Made by a program: the position numbers and the translations under genes. DNA of 64,000 bases from Spisula solida. Taxonomy: Eukaryota > Mollusca > Bivalvia > Venerida > Mactridae. Positions 36,788 to 48,030 of this stretch are shown piece after piece. The notes beneath the pieces were generated by a model, which did no database searches, was not told where the DNA came from, and saw nothing but the letters and a program-made list of their open reading frames with translations. The stretch covers positions 5,968,001 to 6,032,000 of the forward strand of contig OX365954.1 of NCBI GenBank assembly GCA_947247005.1. The letters run 5' to 3'. How positions within the stretch are numbered: the first letter of the stretch is position 1; every line of letters starts with the position of its first letter.

Positions 36788-36985
36788 TGGCTTAGAATGA
36801 GAAGGTAGAAAGTGCGACTTACGAGCTTTTACAAATCATACATACTTAAAATCTGCATCACAAGGCGCTTCGTATGAGCCTATGGTTTTTTGAAAATCGG
36901 AACTGGTCATGTTGACCAAAAAAGCTTATTTTCCTATAAGTAAAGAGTAGTTTTCTCAAAATATCGACCTTCTCATTCTAAGCCA
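36788..36985. mobile_element. 198-bp MITE with perfect 19-bp TIRs
   Basis: TGGCTTAGAATGAGAAGGT at 36,788-36,806 is exactly inverted at 36,967-36,985. The element lies between AT-rich flanks and has no ORF. Target duplication is not clear. Confidence 0.65.
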
Positions 36986-37307
36986 TCGAATTCTTAATTC
37001 GTATCCAAAATATACTGAAAATAACTTAATACTATCACAAGTACTTGTATGTTACTGGTATGCGGCAATATCTAACTGGAAAGTAATACCTCGGCAGTCA
37101 GGCTGTTCTGGTGCTGACGGAAGATTGTTTAACCTACAAGAGGTTACACTTGGACGATGGAAATGAATCCGGGAATATTCATAAGGGATACCTTCATATT
37201 GCTGTAGCACAATCAACAACAAAAATAGAAATGATGTTTTACATTACTTTTATAAAAAAAAATTAAAAAAACAGTCGATACAAACGAACATCGTAACTTA
37301 AATATTT

Positions 37308-38628
37308 CTAGTTGCCTTTGAAACATGATATACATCGTCGGAAGAATTTCAGAACTTTACTTTCAGGCCGCTTGCTAGTGTCCACATTTACAGAACTATT
37401 AGATGGTACACCGTTGCTGTTGTTTGACATGTTGCAACCTTGTCCTTTCACCAAGGGCATGGCATCGTTTACAAAACTTTCGAATTGAAGTGAAGCGCTG
37501 ATTTCTCTGAACTTCTGATATTGATGTAGGATAGAGCCGTTATGAGGGTTGAATGACTGGTACTCGGCAGATTTTAATGTAGCCGGGATCCAGACATCTC
37601 CTCTGTCTTGTTGATACACGTCACCTATCATAGATGTGAAATTATCCCATACCTCAGCTTGGTGGGTGGAGGAACATAGCTGGAATACCTGGGTGGGCTT
37701 AAATCGACTTCTAACCTGCAATATAAAACATTGCCCTACTGTAATGACGTTAATTCATTCATTTTATGTGACATGACGGTAATGAACATGGTTATGTTCA
37801 ATTTTCCGAAGTTTTTTAAATGGGTTTGAACAAACAGAGAGACGCAGCAAAACCTCTTACAGTTAACAGAATCCACAAAGCGCCACTGCATGTTTATACT
37901 CTACAGTATAGAGCGAATCAACCATACTGAATAATCATTTTAGACTTTTAGATTTTTAGTACAATGCTGCTGTGTGTACAACTCATTGTAGTCGTATGTA
38001 CAGAGGAACTACTATAGGCGGATATGGTAGCTCAGACGGTAGAGTAGTCTTACTGTAATCGAAGGTTCTCAGGTTTGAATCCCAATGAGGTTGTACATTT
38101 CTCGCACACATCAAGCAAAACATGCTCAGTTGGACCTAAGGCTTGAATTGCAGTAAAACCTCAACCATTGGTCCATTGAAACTGAGTTTTTTAATAAGAT
38201 GAGTTTAAATTTCGATGGTAAAAAATGTCAACTTTCAACTTTTTACTGCCAACAATCGCTTTCCGATTATTATTGACAGGCGTCTGACAAAGGTAGACTA
38301 CAAATCAATGAAGAGACAGAGGTGTGCTACAAGCAATTTGGGCGCGTTACCTAAGCACTTTTCGAATAGCTTCCTGGGTTCTTTAAAGAGACTTCCGTAT
38401 GCTTTCCAACCAGTTCTTCCTAGTGAAGGTGGACTTAGAAAGTGTGTATTTTGTGGTGGAGTCATTATTAAGCTTGCCTCTTATTCTAGGGATTACTTGT
38501 CAGAAAAGTGAGGTTTCGACACAATGTAGAACCTGAGAAATTATACATACCGTCACTTTCTGACTTGAACATTGATACGACATCGACAACAGAGTGAGTG
38601 GTATAAGCGAAAGTAGATCATAGTCCAT
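37308..38628 (-). CDS. Two-exon gene for a small secreted protein, unknown function
   Basis: Exon 1 runs from the ATG at 38,628 to 38,551 and encodes a 26-residue start with acidic Asp-Tyr-Asp and then a hydrophobic run (LLSLIPLTLL) typical of a signal peptide. The donor is ACG/GTATGT. Exon 2 runs 37,715-37,308 after TTTTATATTGCAG and stays in frame (phase 0), giving about 161 residues. The predicted mature part has N-glycosylation motifs (NFT, NGS, NMS, NSS) and five or six cysteines, three near the C-terminus. The ATG context is favourable (AACACCATGG). I do not recognise the family. The 835-bp intron holds a SINE head. Upstream exons are possible, since the frame above the ATG is open to 38,808. 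Confidence 0.5.
38019..38095 (+). other. tRNA-like SINE head in intron
   Basis: A-box TGGTAGCTCAGACGG at 38,025-38,039 and B-box AGGTTTGAATCCC at 38,071-38,083 have normal tRNA spacing. The following sequence (CACATCAAGCAAAACATGCT) is not tRNA-like, which fits a SINE body. It lies antisense in the intron of the secreted-protein gene. Confidence 0.55.
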
Positions 38629-39319
38629 GGTGTTTCCACTGAATACAATCTTCGCTATCACCAAACACTTCATACCAAGACCCAAGCAGACAAGATTGGC
38701 TGCATGATCACCGATAAGGGATACAAATCTTCCCTCGGCAAAAAGGGTCTCGTGTATATTATACTTCTCTCGAAGTACAGATTGCAATGATTTTTCGTCT
38801 TTCTGCAAAAGTATTTCTGTATTTCACTAAGGCATTTTGACAAGAAAAGTAGACAACGGGATTTAGCTTTAGCCATGAGTGCAAACACAAACATTTTGTT
38901 CGTCCATTCTAAGAAAAAATAAAGATTCTATTTGTTAAGTAAAATAATATAATTTTTAATTTAATTTTTAAATTGATACAGATATCTTCACAAATATTGT
39001 GCAAACTACGATCTTCAGCTAAAGCTATGGATGGAAACAAGACCTTATATAAGATACATATATATATATACTATTTCAGAATAGTACTAGGTTAAGCATT
39101 ATCCAACATAAATATAGACTGTTGAAATTTTTGTTAAATATATTAAAACCACGGACTTCTCAATATTGTATCTCAATACAAACTTATGTAGCGAATTACC
39201 ATGATAAAAAAACAATTACCTGCATCATATTGTGTTGAACAATTCTTGAATAATAAATCAAGCTAAATGCGTGTTCGATTGCGTGCGTTCTGATTCTCTA
39301 CTATGGTGCGGTTTCTTAG

Positions 39320-39400
39320 CGACGACGTCTGACGTTACGACGTCACACTATCAGTGACGTTTATAATGACGACGTCGTATTCTAGATAGCTGAATTCGGT
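39320..39400. promoter_or_regulatory. Cluster of CRE-like TGACGT/GACGTC motifs
   Basis: Within about 60 bp there are several ACGTC/GACGT cores, including GACGACGTCTGACGTTACG, CGACGTCACAC, AGTGACGTTT and TGACGACGTCGT. Such sites bind CREB/ATF factors. The cluster is about 700 bp upstream of the minus-strand secreted-protein ATG, so it could be part of its promoter. That link is an inference. Confidence 0.3.
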
Positions 39401-39562
39401 AGCCGAATTTGATCAAAATACTCGTACTTGAAAAAGGCTACCGCGATGTATAGAAATATATAGCTGACTATTCTCAGTTTTCTAGAAAGTTATTTCCCCA
39501 TGTCTCATTGTCGGCGTTGAAAATGTTCATTCCATCAAGTTATTAGATGCAATTACTTATAG

Positions 39563-39640
39563 ACTGGACTAACTTAGTTGGAAGAGTGGTAGACTGTTGG
39601 TCTGTTACCCGGCTCTTAGAGTTTTGATTCCCGGTTTGTG
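39563..39640 (+). other. tRNA-like sequence
   Basis: A-box-like TAACTTAGTTGG at 39,569-39,580 and a weak B-box GTTTTGATTCCC at 39,620-39,631 sit at tRNA-like spacing, followed by non-tRNA sequence. Probably a decayed SINE head. Confidence 0.4.
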
Positions 39641-39949
39641 TAGGTTCTGTCCTTTGTAACACACACATATGATATTGGGAAGCTGTTAGTTGTCCTCATC
39701 TTGAGGAAAAGCAAGTAAGTAATATATGATATTAATTTCCAAAAGGCAAATAAGTACAATCTGGTTAATAAGTTTGCGTGCAGCAGCTGTCCGGCTCTAA
39801 GTCTATATGTCTCTCTAAAGGCTTTCTGTGTCAGTGAATACATACAGTACTACACTCAAGATTACGCGTCTTTGAACTTGATGAAAATGACCTACTAGTG
39901 CCATAACTTATGATTTATTAAAACTACAAATTATCGTGTGATCCCAGTT

Positions 39950-40310
39950 ACAGGATTAATCAGATGTGCATGGCTTATCAGTGATGTTTTAGTACAAAAC
40001 TGACCATGCCAGTTTACTATAATATAACTCGAGCGCGATAAATTGCATACCAAAACAAACACAAACTCCGCTGTATTAATCGTTTCGGAATATCTAGTAG
40101 CATGCAAACTTTATATGTTGTGCCAAATGTTTGAATACTTTCATAGGCAAATGTTACGGTCCCTGACAGTATTCCATAACAAAAATATAGGCAAAACTGT
40201 GTATGTTTTTGTACAGCAATTTTTCGCGTTAGAATTATAATTTGTAAAACCAATTTTGTAACAAATTCATGTTTGTAAATAACACATTATCCTGGGCGCA
40301 ATACAGTGTT
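39950..40310 (+). repeat. Segmental duplication, copy 3, left fragment
   Basis: GTGATGTTTTAGTACAAAAC at about 39,981 matches 11,517 in copy 2. The tract around 40,245-40,305 matches 11,570-11,630 and 1,040-1,110, including GCGCACTATAACG and its variant here. It shows that the duplicated unit exists at least partly a third time. Confidence 0.6.
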
Positions 40311-41710
40311 AACTTACAGAATACTTTTAGCGAACTCATCTTAACGAATTATAATTGTCACGCGTCATTGTAAACATTCTGGTATAATTGTTTCTCAACG
40401 TCAGCCTGTGTCATAATTAGGACTGTGATGGGCTTACCACTATTTCACATTAATTTCATAATTTGTATATTCGTATGTTTATTCAGACAAGCATTGTTTA
40501 TCTAAACAAAACAGACAAGAGTTACTTGTACAACATGTAGTAATATCGATGACCAGCAGCATCTCAATATACTTAAACTTTCGTTAAAATAATGGACTTA
40601 TGTCCTTCAAAATCAGCTAGGATCAGTGACGGAATGACGGGGATATGAGTTCAAGGGATATAACTGCTGCAAGACGTTTGTGCACTATTCGAGTCATGGA
40701 GCCAACAATTTTAATCTCTTATTGGCATTATGCGGATATACATGTGTATTAGATAATCATGGAAAGAGAAGTATGCTGCTGAGTTCTGGTGAGAAACTTT
40801 CGTATGCGGGAAAATGCGGTATTGCATACACCACGTGTCTAGTCCTGAAGGCTCACGTGAATTTACAGGCGCGTAGCAACCTGTTCTCAGAATATACATC
40901 AAAAATGAAAAAGAATATCGAAAAAACGCAGTAAAAAGTGATGCCTAAGGTGGCTGTATATTTAACATTCATTTTGTATCTTTTTTACATAAATGTACAT
41001 TGTATTTCAACATTGCCTGTCAAAAGGTTTTTATCAGATATAGAATGCCAAAACTAAAAATACGACCCCGTCAGCATGCACCAAAGACGTCATTGCGATT
41101 AAAATGTCCCAGGGAGCATTGCATGCCCCGATCCCTAGCCTGCTTGTGTACATATTCAAATAGCTACGCCCCTGTGGTATAGTCCGTTTTATCAGACCTG
41201 TCATTGCAATATCATAACATTGTATTTTTTTGTTTTAAACATTCCAATTAAAGAAAACTAAATTATATTACTAGGTTATTATACAATTTGTATTATTTGT
41301 GTCAAAATCTTAATTACCGGTAATTCTTTTTTGGTAGAAATACAAATAAAGCTTTGTACTGTTTAGAACAAAAACAATATGTGAAGCATGTTGCCTCTTA
41401 CAAAAACGTCTCTTTATAAACAATGTGATCCCATTCCGCCATGAACGACATAATCTAGTTATGGTGCATAAAATTGAGGTACAAATATCGGCCGGGAGCA
41501 GGTCATATCTCTTCGCGAACACTTATTGCAGTCAGGGTCAAATTCACTCTTTGCTATGAAACGACTCGTCACTTCATGCGAAGATGCATCCCTGAGCAGC
41601 TTTTGCCTTGAGTATGATCGGACGTTTCAGCATTTAGTAATTCAGTCCTGGTCAAGCTAGGTATTATTGTATCATCAAATTAATTTTGACACTTAAATAG
41701 TTCCTGCTAA
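40311..41710. other. No gene recognised
   Basis: Several short ORFs overlap on both strands, including an 84-codon plus frame at 40,680-40,934, but none has a recognisable motif. No terminal repeats were found. Confidence 0.4.
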
Positions 41711-41719
41711 TTTTAAATT

Positions 41720-42609
41720 GTTAATAGGTTTTGCTTTAAAACAAGAAGTGACGTCATCATTTAAAATTCGGCGTCATTTCCTGGTTTTTTTTGCTGACTT
41801 GTCTTGAAAATGTCATCATTAGATAAATCATTGTGTCTGGGTGTACATTTTGAGAAAACAAAGTTTTAAAGTCACAGAGGTGATAAAAATATTGTGAAAA
41901 TCGAAGAACTTCATGATAAAAACTGAAAGAGGGGAAAAGGTACCAAGTTTACTAAATAAAAGGGAAGCAGACAACCTTCAAAATATTCATTAACAATCAC
42001 CAAAGAAAACAAATATAAAGATTCATTAATTATTATTGAAAACAATCAACAAGAAAGCTTAGTACGAAACAAAATGTAATAATGAGAACTTATATCCAAA
42101 TCAAAAGTTCATAGATGTATATCAGAGTCATTTAGTGTGTCAGCATTTATAAGAAAGCAGAAACCACTTATTACAACAAATCAACAGCAAAATCATGATA
42201 TATTCGCAAGAAAGTACTGACATTTGACCTCATACCTTAGGGCAATAGGCCTAGATATAGCTCGGAGAGGGCCCTATAGTGAAACTGTTTGCCATACATG
42301 ATGAACAAGTGTATGCAGATCCATTATCCTTGACTATGGGACACATGAGATGACAGTTGCGGTCAACATGTAAATCTATTTATGAACACGTTGAAATTCC
42401 CTGTTCACTGTATGCTAATATACTGAAACACGTGGCTGAAAACAAGGGCGATAACTCTGGATATTGGGACTAAATATTTACAATTATGATGTTGGTATTT
42501 TGAACTGTATTCACCCCTTAATGTTTTGTCATATTGACAATGTGTTATTAATAAAAGAGAAAAGGTTACGAATGTTTAGCCTAGGTCCCCGTTTTTTTGG
42601 GACACCCTG
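41720..42609. mobile_element. Left-truncated MITE of the 23.3-kb family
   Basis: From TTTGCTTTAAAACAAGAAGT (about 41,734) onward it follows the interior of the element at 23,309-24,325, including ACCTTCAAAATATTCATTAA and GTCAGCATTTATAAGAAAGC. The right arm is partly replaced by unrelated sequence, but the terminus GTTTTTTTGGGACACCCTG at 42,609 is intact and followed by TA. The left terminus is missing. Confidence 0.75.
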
Positions 42610-43110
42610 TATGTGTATACATGTACATGTATTTTCATCAAATGACGAGCGTTTCTATTTTACAATCTCGTCAATTCAACAAATTTAATATTATTCTAGA
42701 ATGTTCTCATGAAGGATGTAAACAGTAAAACATGACAACATAGTTTTAATTTACGCCAGTAACACGCGCACATCTGCAGTTTCTGTCCTTGAATGCGTCT
42801 TCCAACTGTATAATGCAAGCAGTCACACTATCGAACGAGTGAGGAGCGCGCGTAATGACACTCCTGTTTAAATATCGTTAAAATAAATATTTCCACGCAA
42901 ATTATTACTCTACGGACAAGTAAGTGTTCCTGGTAATTATTTGAAGTATTCAGTTAAAGGAAGGCACGCAACAACTGTCAAACATCAAACAAACCATGCC
43001 CAGTAAGAAGTGGATTATTGTATCGACTTTGCCTATTTAGTTAAATATTGTTTCTCGTCTAATTATGGTTTGATTTATTTCTTTAATATGAAGTATTGCA
43101 AAAAATGTCA
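42610..43110 (+). repeat. 1.3-kb repeat family, copy a (right part)
   Basis: It matches 43,963-44,460 in direct orientation over about 500 bp with an offset of 1,353, sharing for example TATGTGTATACATGTACATG and TTTCCACGCAAATTATTACT. Copy a starts exactly at the TA next to the MITE end; the same TA is uninterrupted in copy b. Confidence 0.8.
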
Positions 43111-43139
43111 GTAACGATATCTTGACAATATACTGAAGA

Positions 43140-44460
43140 CAACATACGGGCACGGACCCGTACACAAACCATTAAATTGTAATTGTACAAAGCATTATTC
43201 GCACAAAATTTACTCTTATATATTGGACAAATATATATACACCAACGCGTCCATCAACTATTCGATGTACCTGCGACAGGTTGCAACAATCAACTTAAAT
43301 AGATCTACATGTTTATGATCAACCCGCCTGTTTCGCTCCGTTCAGAATATTAGGCTTTCACTTGCAGACAGGGTAGAGTTTGCCATCTGGATTGGACATT
43401 GTCACCATTATATACGGTGATGTTCTCCTACATGTGTCTCTAACAGATGCATGCAAGGTTAGAACTTGTTCATATGATAATGAATTCCCGAAATACTGGA
43501 TAGGTGAACTGACTGACTCATATATATCACTACAATTGTTGGAAATAGGTCTGATATAAAATCGAAACATTTTCATTATCAAAATACAATGGTAAGATAA
43601 AGTGTATTTTCTTGAGAGTGTTCCACAGTGCACTCGTTCTCTCAGCTGTTTGTGTTTGTTAATGAATATTCAGTGTTTTTGTCATTTTATATCACAAGCT
43701 ATATACACCCTGGAGGGTTCTTACTGATTGCTATAAACAAGAGTATAATATGTTCTATAAGGTAATGTATACATCATAGATAGGTTAAGCGGAATTTCCG
43801 GGTTTGATTTATTGATAGAAGCATCTACGCTGAGTTGATAAATACGTGCTATTCAATATAGAGTATTATATTTGACATCCAGACTGCTTTATTATAAAAA
43901 TGATGATAGAGAAGACATATTCGACAAGAAAGAATATTTTACGTTAATCACGTTTATGTCAGTATGTGTATACATGTACATGTATTTTCATCAAATGACG
44001 AGCGTTGTTACTTTACAAACCTGTCAATTCAACAAATTTAATATTATTCTAGAATGTTCTCATGAAGGATGTAAACAGTAAAACAACACAACATAGTTTT
44101 AATTCACACCAGTAACACGCGTACATCTGCCGTTTTTGTCCCAGAACACGTCTTCCCACTGTATAATGCAAACAGCCACACTACCCAACGAGTGAGGAAC
44201 GCGCGTAATAACACTCCTGTTTAAATATCGATAAAATAAATATTTCCACGCAAATTATTACTCTACGGACAACTAAGTGTTCCCGGTATTTATTTGGAGT
44301 ATTCAGTTAAAGGAAGACACGCAACAACTGTCCAACATCAAACCAACCATGTCCAGTAAGAGGTGTATTATTGTATCGACTTTGTCTATTTAGTTCAAAT
44401 ATAGTTTCTTGTCAAATTATGGTTTGATATATTTCTTAATATGAAATATTGCAAAAAAAT
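43140..44460 (+). repeat. 1.3-kb repeat family, copy b (longest)
   Basis: The left two-thirds (43,140-43,960) recurs in inverted orientation at about 61,037-61,800, with for example GGTTCTTACTGATTGCTATA here and its complement there. The right part recurs directly at 42,610-43,110. The unit has no RT, transposase or terminal repeats that I can recognise. It contains the Cys-bearing ORF described separately. Confidence 0.75.
43358..43633 (-). CDS. Cys-bearing ORF in repeat copy b, possible IL-17-like exon fragment
   Basis: This 91-codon minus frame contains NNCSDIYESV, then SVRDTCRRTSPYIMVTMSNP, then LYPVCK. The spacing R-x-TSP-aromatic, seven residues, Pro, three or four residues, YP resembles the first half of IL-17 cores. 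An acceptor-like ACAATTGTAG precedes the conserved part and a weak donor-like AAGTGAAA follows. In the inverted copy near 61.4-61.6 kb the frame is broken by stops and indels. No second half with the C-x-C ending was found. This is a tentative resemblance from memory only. Confidence 0.2.
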   Translation of the reverse strand: MHCGTLSRKYTLSYHCILIMKMFRFYIRPISNNCSDIYESVSSPIQYFGNSLSYEQVLTLHASVRDTCRRTSPYIMVTMSNPDGKLYPVCK

Positions 44461-44846
44461 AAATCATTAGCGGATTATTAATGTTGTAACTGGCTAGATA
44501 TAACGATCTGAGATTGTATCCGATTGTTAACGGTTTCCACATGTATTGGTTATTGACGAATGCTGTCTTTATAACTTGTTATCATAACTATGCCGGTGTA
44601 AATCTGCATTAAGCAACTACCTGTCCTATAATAACTATAAGAATCAGTTATATTTATAATTGAATAGTCATGTGCTTTTAACAGCCAATTTTGTATTTTC
44701 TTTGGCTGCCAGCTTAGTAAAATGTTGTCATCGCCTTTTTAGTCTAGCCTACTGGTAGAGCTACCGCTTCATGTGGAACTAAATATGAAATAATAATGGC
44801 TACAGCAATTTCGATGCTTGACGCTTTGTACTGGTTGAAGCCTGCC

Positions 44847-44877
44847 AGCCAGCCAGCCAGCCAGCCAGCGGCCAGCC
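44847..44877 (+). repeat. CCAG microsatellite
   Basis: A (CCAG)n run of about six units with a GG interruption near its end. It lies in a 0.8-kb stretch (44,460-45,270) without any recognised gene. Confidence 0.85.
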
Positions 44878-45289
44878 ACGATTTGATAATGAAGTTCATG
44901 AATTATATGCCCACGCCAATGAATGAATTTACACAGTAAAAGCTATAAGATAGGCAGAAGCAGCACTGTTCTGATTTTAAATACCATATTTATGAATATA
45001 TAATTATCATGTAGATATTCATGTAAACAAGAATTCCTCATTTTTGAAGAGCTTTTACTCTGGTGATTGAAGAGCGACTGACAGGAGTGTTTGTAACAAT
45101 CAAGTGATTACCGATGTTCATAAATCATATCGTATAACAGATTGGGTTATATCCGATATACAGAACAATCTGTTTCCTTTCCATTGCATGATTCATGTCT
45201 AATACATTCATTATAAGCGGACAGACTTCTCGGAAATATTAGAGTTATTGTACGGTGCCGTACTAATGGTATGCCTTTTTCTTAGTGAC

Positions 45290-47123
45290 AATGCACAAAT
45301 CGCAACTTCACAACCTCACAAGAAATTCCCAACAAAGGACCCAGCCCATTCCCTAAAATGTCGGACATCCAAATCACACAAAATGGCCTCACCAAACTAC
45401 TATCTAACATCAATCCCCATAGAGCTTCTGGCCCGGATGGCATCCATGGTAGAGTCCTAAAGGAATGTAAAGATAATATATCTCCTATACTTACAATAAT
45501 ATTTAACAAATCTCTTGAACTTGGCAAAATTCCATTAGACTGGAAACATGCAAATGTCTGTCCCGTTTTTAAAAAGGGAGATAAACATGATGCTATAAAC
45601 TACAGACCTATATCACTGACATGTATTTGTTGTAAAATAATGGAACACGTCATTTCTAGTAACATGATGTCATTTCTGGAAAAACATAATATCTTATATG
45701 ACTGTTGCTGGGTCATTCAGCGTAGGCATTCCGCCTTTTGGTTGCTGTATCTTTTCTACTGGGTCATTCAGCTAGTTATAATTTATTATACTTTTCGACA
45801 GCTTGGACTTGGGCGGATCTGCGCTGGTTTAGTTGGGCATTGTGCTTTGTGTGTTTTTAATGTTTTCTGTGCTCGGCTGGTTAAGTTGAGTGCTGCCTTC
45901 CCTGTCTGACTTAATATACTGTTTTTACAACATGGGTTTAGATCCTCACGTTCTTATGAAACCCAGCTCATTTCATTCATACAAAATCTCTGTCAATCAT
46001 TTAATAAAAAAATTCAAACTGACGTAATCATAATGGACTTTGCAAAAGCATTCGACAAAGTACCACATAAACATCTTCTTTATAAACTAAACTATTATGG
46101 CATTAATAGCAATGTTATTGACTGGATTTCAGACTTCTTAGGAGATAGGACCCAGACTGTTGCCCTGGACGGTATCATGTCAGAAAAAGTCCCAGTGGCT
46201 TCAGGTGTACCCCAGGGCACAGTTATGGGTCCAATCCTATTCTTAATTTACATAAATGACTTTGCAGACTACATCCAACATAGCACACTCAGACTTTTTG
46301 CCGATGATAGTATTATTTACAAAGAAATAAAAACTACTATCGATGCTAAACTCCTCCAGTCTGACCTGGATGCTGCTGGCAGGTGGGAACAGGACTGGCT
46401 CATGCACTTTCATCCTGATAAATGCAATATCCTTACCGTTACACAAAAAAAACTCCAATAAATTTTCAATATAAACTACACAACCACATTCTCGAAAAAG
46501 TTGACTCTGCTAAATATCTAGGCGTAACACTACAAAGCAATCTAAAATGGGACAAACATATAAACTCAATCTCCAACAAAGCTAATCAATCCCTAGGCTT
46601 CTTACGTAGAAATTTAAAAATAAACTCTCCAAAAGTCAAAGAACACGCATATAAAGCCATTGTGAGACCTAAATTAGAATACTCCTCTTCTGTCTGGGAC
46701 CCACATACCAAACGCCAAAAAATTCAAATTGAGAAAGTCCAGAGAAGGGCCGCTAGATTTACCACCAATCGCTACCATAACACAAGCTCAGTTTCAAACA
46801 TGACGAACACTCTAAATTGGCCATCCCTAGAAATTAGAAGAACACGAGCTCGCTTAATTATGTTTTACAAAATTATACATCAAACTGTCGCAATATACCC
46901 GGAAAATAATTTATTAATCACATCGGATCCCAGAACTAGATACAGTAGTGGGTATGGCTACAAGCATATCGGTACATCCCAAGATCAGTATAAGTTTTCA
47001 TTCTATCCCAGAACAATAAGCCAGCGGAATATGTTGCCCGTAACCGCACACCAAGCAGAATCAGTTGATGTTTTTAAGACCATTGTCACTGTTCCTGTCT
47101 TGGTCTCCACATTCACATACTAA
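45290..47123 (+). pseudogene. LINE reverse transcriptase, interrupted
   Basis: RNA-directed DNA polymerase of a non-LTR retrotransposon. From the left: PHRASGPDGIHGRVLK (RT motif 1 region), NYRPISLT, then the 211-bp insertion. The frame resumes at QHGFRSSRSYETQ, followed by MDFAKAFDKVPHK (catalytic Asp), ASGVPQGTVMGPILFLIYIN and FADDSIIY (catalytic FADD). After a frame slip in an A8 run at about 46,445-46,452 it continues with KYLGVTLQSNLKWDKHI and the thumb/C-terminal region RPKLEYSSSVWDPH to the stop at 47,123. Apart from the insertion and the slip it is well preserved. Likely jockey/CR1/L2-related; the clade needs a tree. Confidence 0.9.
45707..45917 (+). repeat. 211-bp interspersed repeat inserted in the LINE
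   Basis: It starts GCTGGGTCATTCAGC and ends GTCTGACTTAATAT, and is bordered by ACTGTT on both sides (45,701-45,706 and 45,918-45,923), a probable target duplication. The LINE protein frame is continuous on either side of it. At least three other partial copies exist in the window. No A/B boxes or clear TIRs were seen, so its class is open. Confidence 0.8.
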
Positions 47124-47589
47124 ATGGCAACCATCGTACAAAGTTTTTAATCTTAATGTTTGATTATAAAATCAATCTTTTAACTTGCACATGTATTATA
47201 ATACAAACCATTATTTCTGTGTATCATACACTCACATTCAAAATTGTTTTTAAAACTAGCGCCTACACATAATCTTCAGAGCTTTGAAGGAGTGTAGTTC
47301 ATTTAAGAAGAAGAAGACTTCTTGCACCGAATTATTACGATATCTCCCGAAGATCCCGAACAATATCACGTTTAAACTGCGGAACTCTGGTGGACTATTT
47401 GCGGGCCTATATAGGTCTGTTGAATTACATTCAATGATTTTAACATTCGTTAAACATTTCCAACAAACGAAATATGATATTTAAATTATTAAAAAGGAAT
47501 TTCTTGATATAATATGAAACATTAATGTATAGGACATAAATAGTTAAACAGAAATCGTTCCAGTGATTCCAGTGATTATTATCTCGAAC

Positions 47590-48030
47590 TTGAAAATGAC
47601 GTCTTCATCAAATGTTCTGGATGCATAGCTATTTTTCGAAGTTATATTGAAGGTTCCGGATGCAGCTATTCTTAGAATATAAGAGTGTTACACCAAGCGA
47701 AAAAGTTCTGAAGTATGTACTCGACCAACTACTTGTACATCCTTGAAGACACTGCAATATATATAAATACATATCGATTTAATTTTGACTAGACGTAAAT
47801 TATACAGAAGAGACTCAATTGCTTTCGCCTGCAAGAACCCATGCAAAGTACCGTTATGTAATCATATAGTGAGGTACAGACCCAGATATAATACTAGCTT
47901 TCTATAGACGTGTTTTGCGGTCAGTGTTTACCAGCGTGCTGTAGAATCTGATAAATATGCCCTTATAATTACTTTGGTACCACTTTTGATATACGCATTC
48001 CATTCTTCATGTCCAAATTACATTATACAT
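47590..48030 (+). repeat. Segmental duplication, copy 3, right fragment
   Basis: AAATGACGTCTTCATCAAAT (47,594) matches 20,583, and TGTAGAATCTGATAAATA (47,940) with CCACTTTTGATATACGCATTC (47,980) match 20,780-20,850 in copy 2, in the same order. This supports a third, fragmentary copy of the duplicated unit. Confidence 0.65.

Larger units (their letters stand above)
45280..47320 (+). mobile_element. 5'-truncated LINE (jockey/CR1-like group)
   Basis: The element contains RT and C-terminal coding sequence and ends in a 3' UTR followed by an (AAG)n tail near 47,307-47,320 (TTTAAGAAGAAGAAG). The 5' half with endonuclease and ORF1 is missing. A 211-bp repeat interrupts it at 45,707-45,917. Confidence 0.85.

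Noticed and set aside
38215..38511. 98-codon plus ORF antisense in the intron of the secreted-protein gene
   Set aside because: No motif, no convincing start context, and it lies in a SINE-bearing intron. Kept out as probable chance.
39050..39075. TATATATATATA run as a core promoter
   Set aside because: Simple AT repeats like this are frequent in the window and there is no supporting initiator or nearby transcript start evidence.
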